Shown one piece after another: positions 7,774 through 13,967 of a DNA stretch of 13,967 bases (positions are counted from its first letter, which is position 1; each line of letters begins with the position of its first letter). A program made the position numbers and the translations under genes. The notes under the pieces are model-generated. The model ran no database searches, was not told the DNA's origin, and was given only the letters and a program-made list of their open reading frames with translations. This DNA is from CAZVYN01 sp964631125 (lineage in GTDB: Bacteria > Eisenbacteria > RBG-16-71-46 > CAIMUX01). The DNA is taken from contig CAZVYN010000095.1 of the NCBI GenBank assembly GCA_964631125.1, forward strand, positions 1 through 13,967, written 5' to 3'.

Positions 7774-7798
7774 CGGAACTCCGCCCCGCGGGGTTCCG
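7774..7798 (+). terminator. Hairpin after the helicase, possible transcription terminator
   Basis: CGGAACTCCG and CGGGGTTCCG can pair into a 10-bp stem (one G-U pair) around a 5-base loop, 41 bases after the helicase stop. The following bases are TCTCCCCCTC, not a U run, so it would be a weak intrinsic terminator at best. A smaller stem, GGGCC-GACGC-GGCCC, lies just upstream at 7748-7762. Confidence 0.4.
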
Positions 7799-7928
7799 TC
7801 TCCCCCTCACGCTGGGCTATCTTCCCCGTCTCGTCATCGAATCGAGAACCGAGGGTCGGACGCCCATCCCGCGCTCCCTGGCGCCTCGGGACAATCCCAA
7901 CCGCCCCGAAGGCCCGAGAGGTTCGCCC

Positions 7929-8489
7929 GTGAATATCCCCACCACCCAGATGCGCGTCGGAACGGTCATCCTCTTCGAGAAGGAGCCGTGCCGCGTGGCC
8001 AAGGCCCATCACCACACTCCCGGCAACCTCCGCGGGATGATGCAGACCAAGCTGGTCTCGCTCATCTCTGGCACCAGCTTCGAGCACCGGTTCCGCTCGG
8101 ACGACAAGGTCGAGCTGGCCGACATGGAAGAGCACACGCTCAAGTACATGTACAAGGCGGGGACCGACTACCACTTCATGAGCACCGAAACCTACGACAT
8201 GATGACGCTCGACGAGGAGACGCTCGGCGACGCGCGCTTCTACCTGTTGGAGGAGTCGGAAGTGAAGGCGCTCTATTACGAAGGGCGCGCCGTCTCGATC
8301 GATGTGCCGAACTTCGTCGTGCTGACCGTCACCGAAACCGACCCCTCGCTGAAGGGCGCAACCGCAACTGCCTCGCCCAAGGCGGCGACGCTGGAGACCG
8401 GTCTCATCGTGAAGGTCCCGCAGTTCATCGGCGTCGGTGAGAAGGTCAAGATCGACACGCGCGACGGCACATTCTCCGAGCGGGCGTAG
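7929..8489 (+). CDS. efp: Elongation factor P
   Basis: The 186-residue product aligns throughout with EF-P, which binds between the P and E sites and relieves ribosome stalling on proline runs. Conserved stretches include MRVGTVILFEKEPCRV (8-23), HFMSTETYD, PPNFV-like VPNFVVLTVTETDP, and the C-terminal VKVPQFIGVGEKVKIDTR. Length is normal for the family. The start is GTG at 7929 with GAGAGG seven bases upstream (7916-7921). The domain I tip loop reads HHHTPGNLRGMMQTKL. The residue aligned with E. coli Lys34 or Pseudomonas Arg32 is Asn33, with Arg35 two residues on. Canonical beta-lysylation or rhamnosylation at the tip residue is therefore not possible as usually described. No modification-enzyme gene (epmA, epmB, earP) is in the window. 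The gene probably co-transcribes with the lipoprotein, as only 68 bases separate the reading frames. Confidence 0.98.
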   Translation: MNIPTTQMRVGTVILFEKEPCRVAKAHHHTPGNLRGMMQTKLVSLISGTSFEHRFRSDDKVELADMEEHTLKYMYKAGTDYHFMSTETYDMMTLDEETLGDARFYLLEESEVKALYYEGRAVSIDVPNFVVLTVTETDPSLKGATATASPKAATLETGLIVKVPQFIGVGEKVKIDTRDGTFSERA

Positions 8490-8509
8490 AGCCTGCGGAT
8501 GCCGCGCGG

Positions 8510-8547
<38 letters not shown>

Positions 8548-8557
8548 TATAGTCAGC

Positions 8558-9220
8558 ATGCGCCTGTCGGTCGGAGTCGTGCTTCTCCTCGCGCTTTCCG
8601 CGTGCGGCGACAAGGGCTCGGATCCCCCACCACCGCCCGACCCTTCCGACTTGGTCCTGACCGGCCGAGTCCAGCTCGAGGGCAACATGTTCACCCTCTC
8701 CGGTGATTCCCTCGGCGTCCGGCGCGTAGAGGACGCGGATGGGGTGCGCGTCCAGCTCGTCTGCCCCGGACCGGGCGACCATGGCGCTACGACGACCGAT
8801 GGCGCCTACGAGTTCGACCTCGGCGCGGACGCCCCGGACGACAGCTGCAGTGTGTTCGGCCTCGTCGGGGAGGAAGTGGCCGCGCTGACGCGGCGATTCT
8901 TCCTCGATCGCGACTTGGAGAATCCGCACACGCTCACGATCCGACCCTACGGCGAGATGCGGATCTCCCCCAACCCGTTCACGCAGGACCACGGCGCGGG
9001 CGCCGAGTGGATCGCGGAGGCCCGTGACCTCTACACGTTCGAGGTCTACCGACTCGATGGCGCGTTGGTCTATTCCTTCGGGGACACGGTGCTCGCCGGC
9101 TTCAACCACTTCCATTGGGGTGGAGTCGATCAGTCGAACACGCCGGTAGGGCCGGGGATGTACTGGTACGTGATCCGCCGCCGCAACGATGTCCGCTGGA
9201 ACCTCGCGTTCATGGAGTAG
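8558..9220 (+). CDS. Lipoprotein with carboxypeptidase-regulatory-like domain and FlgD/T9SS-like C-terminal module
   Basis: From ATG 8558 the product has 220 residues. MR, a hydrophobic segment and the lipobox LSAC put the lipidated Cys at residue 16. Then come five consecutive prolines (23-27). Residues about 33-128 look like a beta-sandwich of the carboxypeptidase-regulatory type (GVRVQL, then TTTDGAYEFDL). Residues about 134-220 begin RISPNPF and end with PVGPGMYWYVIRRR, the pattern of FlgD-like or type IX C-terminal modules. It probably sits on the outer membrane or surface; no enzymatic residues are evident and its function is unknown. The frame is open upstream through the hexamer repeat to a GTG at 8510, which would add a Val-Arg repeat before the signal peptide; I prefer the ATG because it gives a clean lipoprotein signal. 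A GGAG near its end (9214-9217) may serve the next gene. Confidence 0.88.
   Translation: MRLSVGVVLLLALSACGDKGSDPPPPPDPSDLVLTGRVQLEGNMFTLSGDSLGVRRVEDADGVRVQLVCPGPGDHGATTTDGAYEFDLGADAPDDSCSVFGLVGEEVAALTRRFFLDRDLENPHTLTIRPYGEMRISPNPFTQDHGAGAEWIAEARDLYTFEVYRLDGALVYSFGDTVLAGFNHFHWGGVDQSNTPVGPGMYWYVIRRRNDVRWNLAFME
9214..9217 (+). promoter_or_regulatory. Shine-Dalgarno-like GGAG that may set a CTG start at 9223
   Basis: GGAG falls inside the last codons of the lipoprotein and is followed after 5 bases by CTG 9223, in frame with the glycosyltransferase. No ATG, GTG or TTG occurs in that frame between 9118 and 9336, so this is the best-placed initiation signal I can see. Confidence 0.4.
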
Positions 9221-9222
9221 CG

Positions 9223-11319
9223 CTGGGACTCCTCGACCATCTGGAAGCCCACCCCGGCCGCGAGCGGCGCGGCGCCCCCGGCCGTCCGCCTCCGCCCAGG
9301 CGAATCAATCCGAAGCTGATCGAACCGCTGATCTGCTTGGGGCTCGCGCTCTTCATTCGGTTGCTCTTCTGGATCGATTGGAACGGCGCGGACCCGTACA
9401 ACCTGCCTGTGGTCGATGCGGCGACCTTCGACTCCGAAGCCCGGGGCCGACTCGACGGAAGCTGGCCCGGACCGACGCCGTTCTGGCAGGCGCCGCTCTA
9501 CTCCTACTTCCTTTCGGGCGTCTACGCCCTCTTCGGCGAGCGCGAGTCGATGGGCCGGCTCGTCCAAGCGGTGCTCGGTTCGATCACCTGCCTCTTCACT
9601 TGGATCATCGCACGCCGACTCTTCACAACGAGTTGGGCGCCGCGCGCCGCGTTCGGGCTCGTCGCGTTCTCCGGGCCGCTCCTTTGGCTGGAGGGGCAAC
9701 TGCTGCGCGAAACGTTGGCGACCTGCCTGCTCACCGTCGGCGTCTGGACCCTGCTCGAGTCGCGCGCGCGCGGCCAGCGATGGTGGTTGGCGGCCGGGAT
9801 CTTCCTCGGTCTGACCGCCGCCGCGCGCGAGAACGCGCTCCTGCTCATCCCGCTGGCGGCCGCCTGGTTGGCCTGGAGCCTGCGAGATCGGCGGGCGGCG
9901 GCGACCTTCGTCCTCGGCGCGCTCCTTCCGCTCGCGCCGATCACCTGGCACAACGCGGTGCATGGACGCGCGCTCATCCCGATCTCCACGAGCGGCGGGA
10001 TCAACTTCTTCCTCGCCAACAACGCGCAGGCGGACGAGACGCTCGCGATCCGGCCGGGCCGCGCGTGGCGCGAGCTGACGGCGCGGCCGTGGCGAGAGGA
10101 GCGTCGGCTGGAGCCGGCGGCGCAGGCCGCGTTCTTCCAGCGCGAGGCGATCTCGTGGATCGTTCGGCATCCACTCGAGTTCGTCTCGCTCAGCGCAAAG
10201 AAGTGTTTCCAGCTCGTTTCCGCCGTCGAGCGAAAGCGAAATCTGGATCTCTACGAGGGCGCCAGCGAAAGCTGGGTCTTGCGGCCGCTGCTCTGGCGCT
10301 TCGAGCGCTTCGGCTTTCCGTTCGGGCTTTTCGGCCCATTCGCCCTGGTCGGACTGGCCCTCGCGCTCGCGATCGGATGGAAGCGCCTGCGCACGCGGGC
10401 GCCCGACGGGACCCCCGACGTGTCCCCCGACCGGGACCTCATCGCGATGGTCGCGGCCGGTTTCCTGATCGCGCTCGTTCTCTTCTTCCCGTCGGCGCGG
10501 CACCGTGCTCCCGCGCTTCCGATGCTCGCGCTCCTCGCGATCTTCGGCGCCCAACAGCTCTGGCTGCGTTGGCGCGCGGGAGGAAGCGAACGCGGAATGG
10601 CGATCGCGAGTCTCAGCGTCGCTTTCCTCTGCACGCTGGTCGCCCCTCTGCCGGCGGAACAACCGGGTGAGGCGCCGTTTCTGCGCGCGACGCGGCTGGC
10701 GTCGGTCGGCCGAGAGGTGGAAGCGGAGCGGGAGTACGGACTCGCTCTCGGGCTCGATCCGCACAACGCAGAGGCTTGGTCCGATCTCGCTGTGCTCCGT
10801 GGACGACGGGGAGACCTGGAGGGCGCATCGTTCGCCGCCGAACGCGCCGTCACCGTCGACTCGACCTACGCGCGCGCCTGGTCGGATCTCGCTTCCGTCG
10901 CCGCCGCGCGCCGCGAGACCTACCGCGCGCACAACGCCTACGACCGCGCCTTGCGTCTAGAGCCCGATCTCGACGACGCACGCGTCGGCCTGGCGCGGCT
11001 TCACTTGGCCCAAGACCGACTCGACGAAGCCGAGACGGTCGTGCACGAAGGACTCGAACTCTCGCCCCGTTCGCCTCAGCTCTGGTCGCTCTCCGCCGTC
11101 TGCGCGCAACGTCGCCGCGATCCCGTCCGCGCCGAGTCCGCGCTGCGCGAAGCGTTGCGCTGGTCCCCACGCGAGGCCGACATCTGGAACGATCTGGGTG
11201 TCCTGCTGGTGCGCGAAGGAAGGAACGACGAGGCAGTGAGCGCCTTCATCTCCGCACTGACCTCAGACCCGAAACACCCCTTCGCCCTCGCGAATCTGCG
11301 CAGGGCGCAGGGTCGCTGA
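9223..11319 (+). CDS. GT-C glycosyltransferase (GT39/PMT_2-like) with C-terminal TPR repeats
   Basis: The frame runs to a TGA at 11319 and is about 698 residues from CTG 9223. Numbering from there, the first membrane segment is 32-50. The following outer loop holds VVDAATFD with Asp65, the position of the catalytic acidic residue in PMT_2/ArnT-type enzymes, then FWQAPLYSYFLSGVYALFGE, typical of the family. About ten membrane segments follow, up to residue about 480. The last 200 residues form roughly five TPR units (AEAWSDLAVLRGRRGDLEGA, ADIWNDLGVLLVREGRNDEA). It probably transfers a sugar from a polyprenyl carrier to protein or lipid at the inner membrane's outer face, with the TPRs binding a partner; acceptor and sugar are unknown. 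A PPPP run lies at 22-25. The start is uncertain: TTG 9115 overlaps the lipoprotein by 106 bases, while TTG 9337 or GTG 9409 would cut into or remove the first membrane segment. Confidence 0.88.
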   Translation: MGLLDHLEAHPGRERRGAPGRPPPPRRINPKLIEPLICLGLALFIRLLFWIDWNGADPYNLPVVDAATFDSEARGRLDGSWPGPTPFWQAPLYSYFLSGVYALFGERESMGRLVQAVLGSITCLFTWIIARRLFTTSWAPRAAFGLVAFSGPLLWLEGQLLRETLATCLLTVGVWTLLESRARGQRWWLAAGIFLGLTAAARENALLLIPLAAAWLAWSLRDRRAAATFVLGALLPLAPITWHNAVHGRALIPISTSGGINFFLANNAQADETLAIRPGRAWRELTARPWREERRLEPAAQAAFFQREAISWIVRHPLEFVSLSAKKCFQLVSAVERKRNLDLYEGASESWVLRPLLWRFERFGFPFGLFGPFALVGLALALAIGWKRLRTRAPDGTPDVSPDRDLIAMVAAGFLIALVLFFPSARHRAPALPMLALLAIFGAQQLWLRWRAGGSERGMAIASLSVAFLCTLVAPLPAEQPGEAPFLRATRLASVGREVEAEREYGLALGLDPHNAEAWSDLAVLRGRRGDLEGASFAAERAVTVDSTYARAWSDLASVAAARRETYRAHNAYDRALRLEPDLDDARVGLARLHLAQDRLDEAETVVHEGLELSPRSPQLWSLSAVCAQRRRDPVRAESALREALRWSPREADIWNDLGVLLVREGRNDEAVSAFISALTSDPKHPFALANLRRAQGR

Positions 11320-11334
11320 GAACAGGGTCGCTGA
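11308..11334. repeat. 12-bp direct repeat spanning the glycosyltransferase stop
   Basis: CAGGGTCGCTGA occurs at 11308-11319, ending in the stop codon, and again at 11323-11334, with GAA between (15-base period). It looks like a local tandem duplication in the 16-base gap between two convergent genes. A similar CAGGGCGCAG lies immediately before it. No terminator hairpin is evident between the convergent genes. Confidence 0.8.
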
Positions 11335-11335
11335 T

Positions 11336-11791
11336 TCACTCGTCGTCGGGTGACGGCTCCTTGAACAAGCCGGCCGGGCCGCCGCGGGGTTTGAACTTCT
11401 TGAATTCGTCCTCGAGTTTCTGCACGCGGTCCTGACGGCGTTTCTCGGCTTCGCCGCCGAGGAACATCCGCTGCATCTCGGCCTGTTTCTCGCGCTCGCG
11501 CTCGTGGAATTGGTCGAGTTCGCCTTTGAACTCCGAACTCTTGGCGTCGCGCGGGAGTTGCTCGAGCGGAGTTGGATCGAGCACGTCGAGGCGCATCTCG
11601 AACGGCGTCTCGGTCGCGGTGAGCACGCCGCGTTGGCGCAGGGCGCGCACCACGAGGAAGACCTTCTCGACGGAAACTCCGATCGTTTGCGCCACCGCCT
11701 CTGGTGTCGGCGGATGTCCGTCCAGGTGCTGGCGCACGCGCACTCCGGCCACGACGAGGTGCGCTTCCTGGTAGTCGGGGGTCGAAGACAT
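11336..11791 (-). CDS. Small winged-helix-like/coiled-coil protein of unknown function
   Basis: The product has 151 residues. I do not recognise a named family. Residues about 29-58 (TPEAVAQTIGVSVEKVFLVVRALRQRGVL, given here in part: TPEAVAQTIGVSVEK) read as a helix-turn-helix followed by a wing-like beta segment (PFEMRLDV). Residues about 88-133 are rich in Glu, Lys, Arg and Gln with no helix breakers, consistent with a charged helix or coiled coil. The tail is acidic (SPDDE). No signal peptide or membrane segment is present, so it should be cytoplasmic. It lies 16 bases downstream of the patatin-autotransporter gene on the same strand and is probably co-transcribed with it. It could be a regulator or a structural DNA-associated protein; the sequence does not decide. 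No strong ribosome binding site precedes the ATG, so translation may be coupled. Confidence 0.8.
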   Translation of the reverse strand: MSSTPDYQEAHLVVAGVRVRQHLDGHPPTPEAVAQTIGVSVEKVFLVVRALRQRGVLTATETPFEMRLDVLDPTPLEQLPRDAKSSEFKGELDQFHEREREKQAEMQRMFLGGEAEKRRQDRVQKLEDEFKKFKPRGGPAGLFKEPSPDDE

Positions 11792-11807
11792 GCCGGCATT
11801 CTAGCCG

Positions 11808-13911
11808 CTAGTCGGGCAGATCGTGTCCGAGTTGGATGAAGTAGAACGGGGAGCGTTCGCGCTCGAAGGCGCTGCCCAGGAGGAGCGGGCCGATCGGCGT
11901 CCGTTGGACGAGCCCGCCCTGCATGCCCCAGAGACCCCGCGTCGTTTCGAGGTTGTCGGAGGTGTCGGCCCACAGCCCGCCGCGCGTCTCGGCCCAGAGT
12001 GCGAAGCTCTGCGCGAGTCCGACCGAAAGGGTGAGACCGCCGAATGCCGTGTACGGCGCGTAACGATTCGGCTCCAGGCGGCCGAGCGTCGCCCGCGTGA
12101 GATCGAGCCGATGGCGCAACCGGAACGGCGCCGACTCCGACGTGAGTCCGGCGAAGCCCGCCTCGGGCGTGACACTGAACGAGCCCAACGGCGCGGTCGC
12201 GGCCATGCTGGCCGAGAAGCGTTGGCGCGAGCCTTCCAGCGTCTCTCCGAAGATCAACTCGTACTCGGCCCGCGCCCGCACGCCCCGCGACGGCAGGAGG
12301 CGTTGGTCGGTCGCGTCGTAGTGCGCGGTCGCGAAAACGCTCTTCTGATGGAATCGCCAGGACTCGGGAGCAACTTCCTCGGAACTCTCGACCGGTCCGA
12401 TCGCTTCGCCGCTGTCGTCCTCGACGCGCGCGCCGACCAAGAGGAGCGCGGGGCGTCCGCTGGTGACGCCGGTGCGCACCTGGAAGCCGCGGCTGCGCCG
12501 CAGGAACTCGCCGCCGTCGGACCTCTGATAGCGCACGCGTGAAGTGTGGGCGCTGAGGTCCACCGCCAGCGGCACTCCGCGCAAGCGCCCCGAGCGGATG
12601 CCCCCTTCCAGCGCGTCGCGGTGATTGCCGAGGGAGAGATCGATGTAGCTGCTCTCGCCCAGGCGCAGGAGGTTGGTGTACGCGAACTCCAGGCCGACGT
12701 TCATCAGGCGACTGTTGTCGTAGAGGAACGCGACTGAGACGTAGGCGGCATTGCGCTCCTCTAGTACGAGCACGATGCCGACTGAGTCCGCGGCGACACG
12801 CTCCAGTCGGGGCCAGACCGATTCGTAGAGCCCAGTGCGATAGAGCCGCTGGACGCCGCGACGCAAGCGGTCGAACTCCAGGCGGTCCCCTCGTTTCAGA
12901 CCGAGTTCGGTCCGCGGGACCCACTGATAGGTCATGCGACGCCCTTCGCTTCGTACCCACGCGACCGTGAGTGGACCGAGCGCGCGGCGAATCGCGTCGA
13001 TGTCGGGCACGCTGTCGCGTGCGCCGCCGGCGCGTGGCGCGGGAGGCGTCGAACCGAAGAGCGCTTTGATCCGCGGCATCGCCTTCCACGCCGCTTGGTA
13101 TCCGAGGGCGATGAACTCTTCGGCGCGATCGAAGTCATTCGTCCGCAGATGCTCCACCGATGGCTCCAGCCAGATGTCCCAACCAGAGACCTGCGTCGAG
13201 TCGGTCCGTTCGGAGAGCGCGGCGACGAGGCGCGATGCGACCTGCGTGACGTCTTCGATCGCGTCGGTCGGTAGCACGCGCTGCGTGCAATTCACGGCGA
13301 TGACGCGGTTCGCGCCCATCTCGGCGAGCAGATCGATCGGCAGGTTGCTGCGCGGTCCGGCGTCGACGAAGAGTCGATCGGGACGACGCGCCCGCACTGG
13401 CGGAAAGGTGACGGGCAGCGACATGCTGGAGCGGATCGCGCGCGCCAAGTCGCCCGAGCGGAAGACGAACTCCTCGCCCGAGACCAGATCGAGCGCGATC
13501 GTTCGAAACGGAATCGGCAGGGAGTCGAAGCTCCCATCGCCCCAGAGGACGGCGGGAGATGCGTGCTCGATCAAGGTCCAGTTGATGCCGGCGTCGTTCA
13601 CCAATCCGACCGGCAGGCGGTACTCCCAGCCGCTCAAGTAGAGACTGAAGGCCTGCGGTCGGACGAGTCGCTTCTGGAACACGCTCTGATTGGCGTAGGA
13701 GTTGCGAGTGGTCCAGAGGTCGCGCTCGCCGGCGAGGCGAGCCAGTTCATCGGCGCTCACGCCCGCGGAGTAGAGCCCGCCGATCACCGCCCCCATCGAG
13801 TTGCCGGCGATGCAGGCGATCGGGACGTCGGCCTCTTCCAGAGCCTTCAAGACCCCGATCGAAGCCAGCCCCCGCGCGCTCCCTCCAGAGAGGACAAGTC
13901 CGAGCCGAACC
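11808..13911 (-). CDS. Patatin-like phospholipase fused to POTRA and Omp85-type beta-barrel (type Vd autotransporter, PlpD-like), N-terminus missing
   Basis: Numbering from TTG 13850, the patatin domain spans about 1-260. The lipase motif GNSMG gives nucleophile Ser18, and DAGPRSNLP gives the dyad partner Asp163. Just upstream in the same frame (13869-13886) is the oxyanion motif GGSARG, preceded by RLGLVLS, so TTG 13850 is not the true start and the gene extends at least to the palindrome centre. Residues about 293-366 match one POTRA domain (TELGLKRGDRLEFDRLRRGV, YRTGLYES). Residues about 367-680 are a beta-barrel ending FYFIQLGHDLPD. This patatin-POTRA-barrel order is that of PlpD/FplA-type class Vd secreted lipases, which sit in or pass the outer membrane and cleave phospholipids. 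The signal peptide and start are lost at the edge, where the sequence folds back on itself. It is upstream of the helix-turn-helix gene. Confidence 0.92.
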
Positions 13912-13967
13912 TGGTTCGGCTCGGACTTGTCCTCTCTGGAGGGAGCGCGCGGGGGCTGGCTTCGATC
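13857..13967. repeat. Perfect 55-bp inverted repeat with 1-base centre at the window edge (probable assembly fold-back)
   Basis: Bases 13857-13911 are the exact reverse complement of 13913-13967, with a single T at 13912 between. The right arm ends precisely at the last base of the window. The left arm is in frame with the patatin gene and encodes its conserved oxyanion-hole region, so it is genuine sequence. The right arm adds nothing except its inverted copy. This is the usual appearance of a contig-end chimera, so I do not treat it as a biological element. Confidence 0.96.

Noticed and set aside
5912..7810. A 632-codon minus-strand ORF opposite the helicase.
   Set aside because: It is a shadow of the GC-rich helicase gene. 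The plus strand has every DEAD-box motif, and the minus product has no recognisable domain.
9130..10932. A 600-codon minus-strand ORF opposite the glycosyltransferase.
   Set aside because: Its Arg/Glu/Gln-rich composition is typical of antisense shadows. The plus strand encodes clear membrane segments and TPRs.

Overview
The window is GC-rich, densely coding DNA from a free-living Gram-negative bacterium, and looks like a metagenome contig. Two proteins end in FlgD-like/T9SS-like C-terminal modules (a 'PNP' start and a 'GlYWvr'-type end). There is also a patatin-Omp85 autotransporter and two large multi-spanning membrane proteins. This combination is typical of the FCB side of the tree, for example Candidatus Eisenbacteria-like lineages. 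That placement is inference from protein style, not a taxonomic result.

Layout. (A) Minus strand, 5759 down to 1: three genes joined by two 4-base GTGA stop/start overlaps. They are a cytoplasmic-looking Mo-bis-MGD oxidoreductase, a secreted cysteine-rich subtilase with a C-terminal sorting-type module, and a multi-spanning GT-C-like membrane protein that runs off the left edge. The last gene starts with GTG and is cut by the window edge, so it is easily missed; the plus-strand ORFs opposite it are shadows. (B) 5760-6103: a 344-base divergent intergenic region with a plausible minus-strand promoter and small hairpins in the helicase leader. (C) Plus strand, 6104-11319: an RhlE-type DEAD-box helicase with a long low-complexity tail, then elongation factor P (efp), a lipoprotein preceded by a (GTGAGA)6 repeat, and a GT-C glycosyltransferase fused to TPRs whose start codon is unclear. 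(D) Minus strand, right edge down to 11336: an N-terminally cut patatin-POTRA-beta-barrel protein (type Vd/PlpD-like), then a small winged-helix/coiled-coil protein of unknown function. The two are 16 bases apart and probably co-transcribed.

The last 111 bases form a perfect 55+1+55 inverted repeat that ends exactly at the window edge. The inner arm encodes the expected patatin oxyanion-hole motif, so the outer arm is most likely an assembly or amplification fold-back, not biology.

How the genes relate. Most of the window deals with the cell envelope and secretion: subtilase, sorted lipoprotein, two GT-C proteins and an autotransporter. The EF-P gene sits just upstream of two genes that encode proline runs near their N-termini, a plausible functional link. 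I found no CRISPR array, tRNA, rRNA, insertion sequence or recognisable defence system. I also see no strong evidence for a wholly new system. The best leads are the Mo-enzyme/subtilase/GT-C operon, the atypical active-site surroundings of the subtilase, the Asn-tipped EF-P, and the hexamer repeat in front of the lipoprotein.
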